Of a DNA stretch of 64,000 nt, positions 26,636 to 34,404 are shown one piece after another. Location: contig CAYFQB010000066.1 in the NCBI GenBank assembly GCA_964345225.1, forward strand, positions 1 through 64,000, written 5' to 3'. The stretch is from CAYFQB01 sp964345225. GTDB taxonomy: Bacteria; Nitrospirota; Thermodesulfovibrionia; Thermodesulfovibrionales; UBA6898. Each line of letters begins with the position of its first letter. Position 1 is the stretch's first letter. A program made the position numbers and the translations under genes. The notes under the pieces were generated by a model. It saw nothing but the letters and a program-made list of their open reading frames with translations, was not told where the DNA came from and made no database searches.

Positions 26636-28054
26636 CTAGTTGTTTTGTCCGCCTACCTGATGCAGTTTCATAAAGTTTGTTTTGCCCCTGGTTGAAAGCG
26701 GTAAACTCGCTATAATGACTATCCGGTCACGCTTTTTCACGAATCCTTGCTTAATTAGTGCCCTTTCGACTTCTTTAAGCATCTGGTCCGTGCTAGAAAG
26801 AACTTTCATGTATATTGGTATAACTCCCCAGTAAAATGGCAGCCTTGTCAGGACTGAATTATCCATTGTAAACGCAATAATAGGGACCCTAGGCCTGAAT
26901 TTTGATACCAGCTTTGCGGTAAATCCGGATTGAGTAAATGCAACCAGGACCTTTGCCCCTATGTCTTCAGAAGCCCTGCAGGCTGCATCAGCCAGTGCCT
27001 CGGCATATGAATTGCCACGAATATAAGAAGATGATATTTTCTGTGTCTGCTCAGTATGCCTGATAATCCTGTCCATCATCTTGAAGGTAGCTTCAGGGTA
27101 TGCACCTATCGCTGTCTCTGCTGAAAGCATAAGGGCATCTGTTCCGTCTATAACTGCATTTGCGACGTCTGTGGCTTCAGCCCTTGTTGGCCTTAGATGC
27201 TCTTTCATAGAATCCAGCATCTGGGTAGCCGTAATCACAATCTTGCCTTTTCTGTTAGCCTTATCGATAAGGTCCTTCTGGATCAGCGGTACTTTTTCAG
27301 TAGAGACCTCGATCCCGAGGTCACCACGTGCGACCATTATGCCATCGGATTCATCAAGTATTTCATCGATATTAATAAGTGCCTCTGGTTTTTCTATTTT
27401 TGCGATTAGAGGTTTATTATGGCCTTTTCCCCTCAACCATTCTTTAACGGTTCTGATATCAAGAGCTGTCCTAACAAAGGAGATCGCTATATAATCAAGG
27501 TTCATGCGGAGTCCGAAAACTAAATCCTTCCTGTCCTTTTCTGTAAATGATTTTTGAGATATCTTCATACCGGGGAAATTAACACCCTTTTTATCCATTA
27601 TGATTCCGCCTTCAATAACTCTGGCTTTCAGGAAGTTTCGGGATTTTTTAATTACTTTGAGCTGGATAAGACCGTCGTCAAGAAGGATCTTGTCCCCCTT
27701 ATTTGCATCTCGCAGAATTGAAGGGAATGAAATATATAGATTTTTTTCATCACCAAGACCGTCACCGGGCAGGATAGATATTTCCCTTCCTTTTTTCAGT
27801 TCAGCCTTTCCCCCCCTGATAAGACCGGTCCGTATCTTTATTCCCTGAAGGTCCTGCAGTATCGATATCGGCCTTTTGTATTTTCTGGCAGCCTCTCTTA
27901 AAAGCTCAATGACCTTTTTGTGGAACTCATAGTCACCATGCGAGAAATTGACCCTTGCAACATCAAGACCTTCTTTAACAAGGCTGAAGATAACTTTTTT
28001 ATTTGCAGAGGCAGGTCCCAAGGTGCAGACTATCTTTGCCCTTCTGAGGCTCAT
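26636..28054 (-). CDS. pyk: Pyruvate kinase
   Basis: Converts phosphoenolpyruvate and ADP to pyruvate and ATP. The 472 residues begin MSLRRAKIVCTLGPAS, with RVNFSHGDYEFH, the metal-binding region and lysine in PLIAKIEKPEAL, VARGDLGIEV, and the signature ITATQMLDSMKEHLRPTRAE. An upstream in-frame ATG at 28090 would overlap nadB; I chose 28054 because the family starts there and AAAAGG precedes it. The C-terminal domain is the usual alpha/beta regulatory type. The nadB stop lies 7 bases upstream, so the two are co-transcribed. Confidence 0.95.
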   Translation of the reverse strand: MSLRRAKIVCTLGPASANKKVIFSLVKEGLDVARVNFSHGDYEFHKKVIELLREAARKYKRPISILQDLQGIKIRTGLIRGGKAELKKGREISILPGDGLGDEKNLYISFPSILRDANKGDKILLDDGLIQLKVIKKSRNFLKARVIEGGIIMDKKGVNFPGMKISQKSFTEKDRKDLVFGLRMNLDYIAISFVRTALDIRTVKEWLRGKGHNKPLIAKIEKPEALINIDEILDESDGIMVARGDLGIEVSTEKVPLIQKDLIDKANRKGKIVITATQMLDSMKEHLRPTRAEATDVANAVIDGTDALMLSAETAIGAYPEATFKMMDRIIRHTEQTQKISSSYIRGNSYAEALADAACRASEDIGAKVLVAFTQSGFTAKLVSKFRPRVPIIAFTMDNSVLTRLPFYWGVIPIYMKVLSSTDQMLKEVERALIKQGFVKKRDRIVIIASLPLSTRGKTNFMKLHQVGGQNN

Positions 28055-28061
28055 AAACCTT

Positions 28062-29639
28062 TTAGCATTTACTGTTAAAGATGGGCTCAAGATCTTCTGC
28101 TTCGAATCTGAAGTTATTTTTGTTCCATATTATAGGCTTGTACCAGTCTTTTCCCCTCTCCTTATAATCCGACCTGTAATGGGCTCCTATGCTGCCCTTT
28201 CTTCTCAGGGCAGACTCAACAATAATACTGGCAACTGTAATCATGTTTTTCAATTCGAGTTCGTTTCTAAGTAAGTAATATTCAGTGGTGATTTTTTTCC
28301 ATGAAAGGAGTTTCAGTTTGGCCTCTTCCAGGGAATCGGCACATCTTATAATTCCCACTCTCTCCCACATTAATTTTCTAAGATCCCTTTTTATTTCATC
28401 TGGATATTTAATTGTTGAGTATTTTAAACCGTGCATTGTGTGCATTTTAGGGATTACGGTTGTCCTTAAGGCAGCATTGCCTGCCCGTGCACCGTAAACT
28501 AGTCCTTCAAGCAGACTGTTTGAAGCAAGCCTGTTTGCACCGTGGACACCTGTGCATGCAACCTCACCTGCAGCATACAGGCCTTTAATATTCATTTCAC
28601 CATCCAGATTAGTCTTGACACCGCCCATGATATAATGTGCTGCAGGTGATACAGGGATTAGGTCTTCAGAAATGTTGACGTCATATTGCAAACATGTTGC
28701 ATAAATTCTCGGGAAACGTTTTTTAACAAATTCTTTTCCCATATGCCTAAGGTCAAGATATACATGGTTGCTTTTAGTCTTTACCATTTCTGAGATAATG
28801 GCCCTGGAGACAATATCTCTCGGTGCAAGTTCGGCCATTATATGATATTTATCCATAAATCTCTGTCTGTCTATATTTAAAAGTACTGCTCCTTCACCTC
28901 TCATGGACTCGCTTAAAAGAAATTGGGGAGCCGCAGGAGAATATAGGCTTGTCGGGTGAAACTGGATAAATTCCATATCTTCAAGTTCAGCTCCCGCCCT
29001 GAATGATATGGCCATTCCGTCACCTGTTGTAACAGGTGGATTAGTTGTTCTCAGGAAAAGCTGCCCGGCTCCTCCTGTGGCCAATATGGTCGCCTTGGCA
29101 AATAGAGCTCTAATTTCCCCTTTTCTCAGAACATATGCACCATGACATTCGTTGTCATTTATTATCAGGTCAACCGTAAAGGCAAAAGGGTATTTTCTGA
29201 CAGATGCGAATGATCGAACCTTGTTAAGAAGCACCCTTTCGAGTTCTTTGCCTGTTGAGTCACCGTGAGCGTGAAGTATCCTTCTTCTTGAATGTGCTGC
29301 CTCGATAGTAAGTGCCAGTTTTAAACCATCTCTGTCGAATTCAGCTCCCCATGATATTAGTTCCGTTATTCTCTCAGGACCTTCCTCAACAAGGGTTTTG
29401 ACGGCATCTTCATCGCACAATCCGTCTCCTGCCCTAAGTGTATCCTCAAAATGAATGCCTACCTTGTCCTCATCACTCATAACTGCTGCTATACCGCCCT
29501 GCGCATATTCTGTAGTGCTCTCGGAGGGTTTCCCTTTTGTAACGACCAGTACATTGCCGAATGGTGCAAGCTCAATTGCTGCCCTGAGGCCGGCTACTCC
29601 GCTCCCGATAATAAGGAAATCGACCATTTCAGTCTTCAT
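28062..29639 (-). CDS. nadB: L-aspartate oxidase
   Basis: Oxidises L-aspartate to iminoaspartate with FAD, the first step of NAD synthesis; under anaerobic conditions it can use fumarate. The features are VDFLIIGSGVAGLRAAIELA (FAD-binding), TEYAQGGIAAV, HAHGDSTGKELERVLL, TGGAGQLFLRTTNPPVTTGDG, EFIQFHPTSLY, SRAIISEM, MGGVKTN and GEVACTGVHGANRLASNSLLEG. All are NadB/SdhA-type, with no C-terminal iron-sulphur features. I prefer the start at 29639 (MKTEMVDF); an in-frame ATG at 29675 would give 537 residues. nadA is not in the window. It forms an operon with pyk and is divergent from ilvC. Confidence 0.94.
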   Translation of the reverse strand: MKTEMVDFLIIGSGVAGLRAAIELAPFGNVLVVTKGKPSESTTEYAQGGIAAVMSDEDKVGIHFEDTLRAGDGLCDEDAVKTLVEEGPERITELISWGAEFDRDGLKLALTIEAAHSRRRILHAHGDSTGKELERVLLNKVRSFASVRKYPFAFTVDLIINDNECHGAYVLRKGEIRALFAKATILATGGAGQLFLRTTNPPVTTGDGMAISFRAGAELEDMEFIQFHPTSLYSPAAPQFLLSESMRGEGAVLLNIDRQRFMDKYHIMAELAPRDIVSRAIISEMVKTKSNHVYLDLRHMGKEFVKKRFPRIYATCLQYDVNISEDLIPVSPAAHYIMGGVKTNLDGEMNIKGLYAAGEVACTGVHGANRLASNSLLEGLVYGARAGNAALRTTVIPKMHTMHGLKYSTIKYPDEIKRDLRKLMWERVGIIRCADSLEEAKLKLLSWKKITTEYYLLRNELELKNMITVASIIVESALRRKGSIGAHYRSDYKERGKDWYKPIIWNKNNFRFEAEDLEPIFNSKC

Positions 29640-29811
29640 ACTAAAAGCATACAAATATGGCATAAAGGAAATCAAGCATTATAAATTATGCTGATTTTTG
29701 ATTTTTCAAAAAGGTTCAAAAATAGAAAAATCCCATCATTTGTAATATAATAAACCCTGTTCTAGTAATACTTTAATAGTTGAAACCAATTAATCTCTCA
29801 GGAGGAATGTC

Positions 29812-30831
29812 ATGGTAAAGATATATTATCAAAAGCATGCAAATCTGAAGATGCTTAAGAAAAAGAAGATAGCTGTTATCGGATACGGAAGCCAGGGCCA
29901 TGCCCACGCAAATAATCTCGAAGAAAGCGGCATGAACGTGATAGTTGGTGAGGCTAAAAAGAGTGAGAACTGGAAAAAGGCTGAGAAGACAGGTTTTAAG
30001 GTTTTTACCGCATCAGAGGCTGTTAAGGGAGCAGATATAGTTATGATGCTTGTACCTGACGAATACCAGGCTGATATTTACAGGAATGAGATTCAGAATA
30101 ACATGAAAAAAGGTGTCTGTCTCGGCTTTGCACATGGCTTTAATATCCATTTCGGCCAGATTATACCGCCAGCGGATGCAAATGTATTCATGACAGCCCC
30201 TAAAGGGCCGGGACATCTTGTCAGGTCAGAATATCTCAAGGGTAGCGGTGTGCCGTGCCTTATTGCAGTTCACCAGAATCCTTCTAAGAATACAAAGGAT
30301 ATTGCACTTGCTTACGCTTCTGCAATCGGCGGAGGAAGGGCGGGTATTATAGAAACGACTTTCAGGGAGGAGACAGAGACTGACCTGTTTGGTGAACAGG
30401 TAGTTTTATGCGGAGGTCTGACATCGCTTATTCTGGCAGGGTTTGAGACACTTGTTGATGCAGGATACTCTCCTGAGATGGCGTATTTTGAATGCCTGCA
30501 TGAGGTCAAGCTGATTGTTGACCTGATATACGAGGGCGGCATATCCAATATGCGTTATTCCATAAGCAATACAGCCCAGTATGGAGATTTGACAAGGGGG
30601 TCGAGGATTATCACTGAAGATACCCGAAAAGAGATGAGGAAGATCCTAAAGGAAGTGCAGGACGGTTCCTTTGCCAGGGAATGGATACTCGAATGCAGGG
30701 CAAACAAGCCTGTCTTCAATGCCTTGACAAAGCAGGGTGAAAGACATCAGATAGAAGATGTTGGTGCTAAACTCAGGGCAATGATGCCGTGGCTTAAAAA
30801 AGGAAAGCTTGTGGATAAATCAAAGGCATAA
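29812..30831 (+). CDS. ilvC: Ketol-acid reductoisomerase
   Basis: Isomerises and reduces acetolactate to dihydroxyisovalerate for valine, leucine and isoleucine. A class I enzyme of 339 residues: GYGSQGHAHANNLEESG (NADPH-binding), MLVPDEYQ, the GPGHLVRSEY and FREETETDLFGEQ segments with metal-binding Asp and Glu, and CLHEVKLIVDLIYEGG. The start at 29812 follows AGGAGGAATGTC. TATAAT at 29746-29751 could be its -10 box. The usual ilvBN genes are not upstream; psd follows after 47 bp. Confidence 0.96.
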   Translation: MVKIYYQKHANLKMLKKKKIAVIGYGSQGHAHANNLEESGMNVIVGEAKKSENWKKAEKTGFKVFTASEAVKGADIVMMLVPDEYQADIYRNEIQNNMKKGVCLGFAHGFNIHFGQIIPPADANVFMTAPKGPGHLVRSEYLKGSGVPCLIAVHQNPSKNTKDIALAYASAIGGGRAGIIETTFREETETDLFGEQVVLCGGLTSLILAGFETLVDAGYSPEMAYFECLHEVKLIVDLIYEGGISNMRYSISNTAQYGDLTRGSRIITEDTRKEMRKILKEVQDGSFAREWILECRANKPVFNALTKQGERHQIEDVGAKLRAMMPWLKKGKLVDKSKA

Positions 30832-30878
30832 TCCAATTTGAATTTGGAATTTGGAAATTGAAATTTTTTAAATAAATT

Positions 30879-31505
30879 ATGTTAAAACTTGCTAGAGAAG
30901 GCTATCCTTTTATTGTTGTTTTCGGCCTTGCAACTATAGCTATTGCCTTCTTGATAGAACTGCCTCTTGCATTGCCTCCATTAATACTGACAATATTTAT
31001 GATTTATTTTTTCAGGGATCCTGACAGGAAAGTACCAGAGGGAAAAGGGCGGTTTATATCACCAGCAGATGGCAAGGTGATTCTGATAAAGGAAGTATAT
31101 GAGACGGAGTATCTCGATGCAGATATGAAGGAAATCAGTATCTTTATGTCACCTTTTGATGTTCATGTCAACCGGTCGCCATGTGATGGAAGAGTTAAGA
31201 TAATTAAACGTACAAAAGGGCGTTTTCTTGCAGCATTTAAAGATGATGCTTCAATCGAAAATGAGAATATCGCAATGGTACTTGAGACAGAATATGGCGA
31301 TATACTTGTAAGGCAGGTTGCTGGTTTTGTTGCAAGACGTGCTGTCTGCAGGAAAGATATAGGCGATATTTTGAGGCGGGGAGAAAGGTACGGGATTATA
31401 AAATTCAGTTCAAGGCTTGATGTATATCTGCCAAAGGGTGTGGATATCAAGGTAAAACTGAACGATAATGTAAAAGCGGGAGAAACAGTAATAGGAGAAA
31501 TCTAG
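30879..31505 (+). CDS. psd: Phosphatidylserine decarboxylase, short type, with Ser-Ser cleavage site
   Basis: Makes phosphatidylethanolamine from phosphatidylserine after self-cleavage to a pyruvoyl enzyme. The 208 residues fit the short (type II) class: two N-terminal membrane helices (about residues 10-50), FRDPDRKVPEGKG, ISPADGKVI, FMSPFDVHVNRSPCDG, IVLVRQVAGF-like VRQVAGFVARR and the C-terminal site IIKFSSRLDVYLP. The residue before the pyruvoyl-forming serine is normally Gly; here it is Ser177, so the bond would be Ser177-Ser178. It follows ilvC after 47 bp. The partner pssA is 2.2 kb away beyond the sigma gene. Confidence 0.93.
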   Translation: MLKLAREGYPFIVVFGLATIAIAFLIELPLALPPLILTIFMIYFFRDPDRKVPEGKGRFISPADGKVILIKEVYETEYLDADMKEISIFMSPFDVHVNRSPCDGRVKIIKRTKGRFLAAFKDDASIENENIAMVLETEYGDILVRQVAGFVARRAVCRKDIGDILRRGERYGIIKFSSRLDVYLPKGVDIKVKLNDNVKAGETVIGEI

Positions 31506-31648
31506 ATTTTCTTCTAGGGAGCGAAAGGAATATGTCCAACTAATTAATCCACCTGCTCTTTTCATACTGAAGAGCATTTTCTATGTGAACAAATATCTCC
31601 AGCAGGGAGCCAGGTAATTACCCCTAGATATGATCTAAAAAAAATAAA
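31506..31648. repeat. Dispersed element copy after psd
   Basis: Bases 31512-31580 resemble 36200-36270 after leuA: both carry a CTAGGGA word, then GAAAGGAATATG, CCAACTA, TTAATCC and CTCTTTT-ATACTGAA. In this copy GCTCTT and AAGAGC can form a hairpin. ACAAATATCTCCAGC at about 31588-31602 nearly recurs at about 39834-39849 after lpxL. No gene; it may serve as an operon-end structure for psd and, from the other side, for the sigma gene. Confidence 0.6.
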
Positions 31649-33130
31649 TCAAACTGTTGTCAAGACCTTTAATTCACTAAGCCTGCTTGGATGTTTGAGT
31701 TTCTTCAGGACTGTAGCCTCTATCTGTCTTACCCTTTCACGAGTAACAGAGAGATGTTTTCCGACTTCTTCGAGTGTGTGGTCTCTGCTAACCCCTATAC
31801 CGAATCTCATCCTTATTATTTTTTCCTCTTTACGCGGAAGTGTCTTTAAAATTCTGCGTATATTTCTGGTTAACTCATTTTTTTCCATACATGAGCATGG
31901 AGAAGAAATGTTCTTATCCCCGATGAAATCCTCTAGCTTTGAATCTTCATCACCTACAGGCGTCTGAAGTGATACCGTCTCCTTTACTGCCCTTAATATT
32001 TCTTCGACCTTCTTTATAGGAAGCCCTACTTTCCTGGCAATCTCTTTATTGTTTGGCTCTCTCCCGAGTTTTTGAGTTAGTTCACGGGATACCCTGTTGA
32101 CCTTGCTGGAGAGTTCCATTATATGTACGGGAACTCTGATAGTCTTTGTCTGGTCTAATAATGATCTTGTTATTGACTGTCTTATCCACCATGTTGCGTA
32201 TGTGCTGAACTTAAACCCCTTTTCATATTTAAACCTGTCTACAGCTTTCATAAGACCGATATTCCCTTCCTGGATAAGGTCCAGAAAAGGGAGACCTTTC
32301 CCGAGGTAATTTTTAGCTATATTGACAACCAATCTGAGATTATGGTTTATCAATTTGTCTCTGGCATCATTCAAAAGAGCCCTTGCACTGTTGATCCTGT
32401 CCCACTTATCCTTAAGATCATCTATTTTAGTCCCGGCTTCTGATTCGACCCGCTTGTATTTATTTTCAATATGTTTTGAAATAGCCAGAAGCTTAGCTGT
32501 TTTGATATTTTTCTTCTTTTTTTCATTTATCAATCTTTTCAAATCCTTTAACGAACCATAGCTCGCTAACCTGTTTTCCGATATCTCTACTTCCCTCATA
32601 AGGCCCTCAAGAAGCTTCAGGGTCATTAACAATACCTTATCAGATTTTTCCTCTTCGTCCTCATCGTTCACTTCAAACCCGGCCTGCAGTCTCTTGTATA
32701 TGGGCATAGAGGTTATTATCCCCTTAATAATCTCATTCCCTTCTTTCAGTCTCTTTGCAAGCTCTGTTTCTTCGGCTCTTGTCAGGATAGAAATCTTACC
32801 AAGTGAACGGAAATATGCCTGAACAAGGTCTTCTGTCTTTTCATATCCCTCTTTTCTTACTTCCAATAAAGCTTCCTCATTCAGGGCATCAGGATCTTCA
32901 TTATCTAAATCTACATCTACAGGTTCGAAGCCCATATCCTTTAGAATTTCAGAACAATCCCGGCACCCATCAGGGTCAAGAGATTCAGGGGAAAGGTCGG
33001 TATTCATATCATCATCATCATGATTAAGAATCCCGCACCCCTTGTCGCTATCAGTTATCTCTTTGAAAATATCACTGTCTCTCATTTTTTCCTCCCATTC
33101 TTCTAGTGAATGCTTAAAGCGTTCCACCAA
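31649..33130 (-). CDS. RpoD/SigA-family sigma-70 factor
   Basis: A 493-residue primary-type sigma factor with regions 1.2 to 4. Region 1.2 is DLVQAYFRSLGKISILTRAE; region 2 LINHNLRLVVNIAKNYLGKG, DLIQEGNIGLMKAVDRF and FSTYATWWIRQSITRS; region 3 IRVPVHIMEL; region 4.2 TLEEVGKHLSVTRERVRQIE. It lacks a normal region 1.1; instead the first 80 residues are very acidic and hold three cysteines (C32, C56, C59), with CSC near residue 410. The start is TTG at 33130 after AAAGG (GTG two codons on is possible). Its leader carries two cyclic-di-GMP-I riboswitches. It lies opposite to, and splits, the psd/pssA pair. No dnaG or rpsU neighbours are seen, so it may be a second RpoD-type factor; that is inference. 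Confidence 0.9.
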   Translation of the reverse strand: MVERFKHSLEEWEEKMRDSDIFKEITDSDKGCGILNHDDDDMNTDLSPESLDPDGCRDCSEILKDMGFEPVDVDLDNEDPDALNEEALLEVRKEGYEKTEDLVQAYFRSLGKISILTRAEETELAKRLKEGNEIIKGIITSMPIYKRLQAGFEVNDEDEEEKSDKVLLMTLKLLEGLMREVEISENRLASYGSLKDLKRLINEKKKKNIKTAKLLAISKHIENKYKRVESEAGTKIDDLKDKWDRINSARALLNDARDKLINHNLRLVVNIAKNYLGKGLPFLDLIQEGNIGLMKAVDRFKYEKGFKFSTYATWWIRQSITRSLLDQTKTIRVPVHIMELSSKVNRVSRELTQKLGREPNNKEIARKVGLPIKKVEEILRAVKETVSLQTPVGDEDSKLEDFIGDKNISSPCSCMEKNELTRNIRRILKTLPRKEEKIIRMRFGIGVSRDHTLEEVGKHLSVTRERVRQIEATVLKKLKHPSRLSELKVLTTV

Positions 33131-33182
33131 TGCCTTTCAGATATTTTGTGAATCTTGCCGTGCTGGATGCAGTCCATGAGAG

Positions 33183-33288
33183 GTACTGTCTTAGCCCGGC
33201 AGCCCCGCTGCCTGTCTCATATGAGTTCAGGTCGGTAGCTTTGCGCCCCATCCTTCCGGATGGTTTGCCTTTTTCTGGTTACAGAGAA
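33183..33288 (-). ncRNA. Cyclic-di-GMP-I (GEMM-I) riboswitch, proximal aptamer
   Basis: Read on the minus strand this has the GEMM-I core: AGGCAAACC, stem CATCC-GGAA-GGATG with a GNRA-type tetraloop, GGGGCGCAAAGCTACCGACC, the receptor stem with CTGAACTCATATGAGACAG, and GCAGCGGGGCTGCCGGGCTAAG. The closing P1 is CTGT with ACAG. The guanine before GCAAA equivalent to Vc2 G20 is present, so cyclic-di-GMP rather than cGAMP is the expected ligand. It ends about 50 bases before the sigma-factor start and no terminator follows, so control of translation is likely. Confidence 0.88.
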
Positions 33289-33296
33289 CAAAAAAA

Positions 33297-33328
33297 GCCT
33301 GTTTCCTTAAAGGGAAACAGGCTTTTTT
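33297..33328 (-). terminator. Intrinsic terminator between the two riboswitches
   Basis: On the minus strand AGCCTGTTTCCC and GGAAACAGGCT form a G+C-rich stem with loop TTTAA, followed by a seven-T run (33290-33296). The 5' arm CTGTTTC is complementary to GAAACAG, the 3' strand of the distal aptamer P1, which gives an anti-terminator alternative. An A-run on the other side means it could also stop plus-strand transcripts. Confidence 0.88.
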
Positions 33329-33354
33329 ATCAGATTATCGATTTCTGTAAAAGC

Positions 33355-33452
33355 TCTGTTTCTTCGGCAACCCGGCTGTCCTTTCATATACTAAAAGGAC
33401 CCGTTGGTTTTGTGCCCCCTAGTTACCTAGAGTTTACCTTTTCGGAAACTCG
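33355..33452 (-). ncRNA. Cyclic-di-GMP-I (GEMM-I) riboswitch, distal aptamer
   Basis: On the minus strand: P1 GTTTC (33445-33449) with GAAAC (33358-33362); AAGGTAAACT; a short stem CTAG-GTAA-CTAG with a GNRA tetraloop; GGGGGCACAAAACC; the receptor stem GGGTCCTTTTAG-TATATG-AAAGGAC; and the hallmark AGCCGGGTTGCCGA. It diverges from consensus more than the proximal copy (GGTAAA for GGCAAA, CACAAA for CGCAAA) but keeps all helices. The terminator follows directly, so it should act on transcription, with ligand favouring termination. Confidence 0.8.
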
Positions 33453-33494
33453 CTTTTTATATGCTGTCAAAGAGCATCCTTGGTGATTATTAGC

Positions 33495-33523
33495 AGTTTA
33501 TAAGCTTTAATAAGAGTTGTCAA
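33495..33523 (-). promoter_or_regulatory. Predicted sigma-70 promoter of the riboswitch leader
   Basis: On the minus strand TTGACA (33523 to 33518) is followed after exactly 17 bases by TAAACT (33500 to 33495). Transcription would begin near 33488, some 36 bases before the distal aptamer. Confidence 0.6.
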
Positions 33524-33672
33524 GATTTATTTACATGCTGTAGCAGAGCAATAAAAAATCTTTTTCAACAGGCAGATAATATCTGGCAGCATAAAGGTAT
33601 TTATTAAACATATTATTTAACAACTTAATTTTTCAGGAAAATTTCAGTTCATTTTTATTATAATTAGAATTA

Positions 33673-34404
33673 ATGAAAAAGGGGATATATATACTTCCTA
33701 ACAGCCTTACACTGTGCGGCATGTTCTTCGGATTCTATTCGATACTTGCAGCCTTAAAGGGCAATTATGTTCTTTCTGCCTGGTCTATCTTGATGGCTAA
33801 TGTCTTTGACGGACTTGACGGCTGGGTTGCAAGGCTTACCCACAGCACAACAAGGTTTGGCATTGAGCTTGACTCTCTCTCAGACCTGGTGGCATTTGGT
33901 GTTGCACCTGCGTTACTTGTTTATAAATGGGCAATAGCCCCTTTCGGCAGGATAGGTTCTGTTGTCGCTTTTCTTTTTCTGGCCTGTGGTGCACTAAGGC
34001 TTGCAAGGTACAATGTGCAGATGGGTTCAACAGAATCAAAGGCCTTCACAGGAATGCCGATTCCCGGTGCTGCAGCAGTCATAGCTACTCTTGTGATATT
34101 CTATTATGAAATATGGGAAGGACTGCCTGAGAAAAATGTTTTTATTCTGTTGCTAACAATGTTTCTTGCCCTTCTTATGGTAAGCACACTCAAATTCCAT
34201 GGTCTAAAGGAGATCGACTTTAGAAAGAGAAAGCCTTTCTGGATACTGGTGGCTATTGTACTTGTTTTTGCAATTATTGTTATCCATCCGCCTGTTGCCC
34301 TTTTTGTCTTTGCAATGATCTACCTTATTGAAGGAATCGTTGAAAATATATATATTTATTACAGAAAAAAACAGAAAGTAAGGGCGGTAGAGGTCAAGAG
34401 ATGA
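33673..34404 (+). CDS. pssA: CDP-diacylglycerol-serine O-phosphatidyltransferase (phosphatidylserine synthase)
   Basis: Joins serine to CDP-diacylglycerol in the inner membrane, providing the substrate for Psd. The 243 residues have about eight hydrophobic segments and the CDP-alcohol phosphotransferase motif DGLDGWVARLTHSTTRFG-x3-D-x3-D starting near residue 40. This is the longer type II (Bacillus-like) class common with Psd short forms. ATG at 33673 has little Shine-Dalgarno signal; TATAAT lies only 10 bases upstream (33658-33663), so the start may be close to the transcription start. Its last four bases overlap leuA (ATGA). Confidence 0.92.
   Translation: MKKGIYILPNSLTLCGMFFGFYSILAALKGNYVLSAWSILMANVFDGLDGWVARLTHSTTRFGIELDSLSDLVAFGVAPALLVYKWAIAPFGRIGSVVAFLFLACGALRLARYNVQMGSTESKAFTGMPIPGAAAVIATLVIFYYEIWEGLPEKNVFILLLTMFLALLMVSTLKFHGLKEIDFRKRKPFWILVAIVLVFAIIVIHPPVALFVFAMIYLIEGIVENIYIYYRKKQKVRAVEVKR

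Noticed and set aside
28055..28090. Longer N terminus for pyruvate kinase
   Set aside because: It would overlap the end of nadB and extends beyond the family start; a ribosome site fits the inner ATG.
33183..33452. cGAMP-sensing (GEMM-Ib) assignment of the two aptamers
   Set aside because: The base equivalent to G20 of Vc2 appears as G in both, not A, so c-di-GMP is the better prediction.
33130..33486. Plus-strand frame of 118 codons over the riboswitch region
   Set aside because: The sequence is explained by the two aptamers and a terminator; the translated product has no protein-like features.
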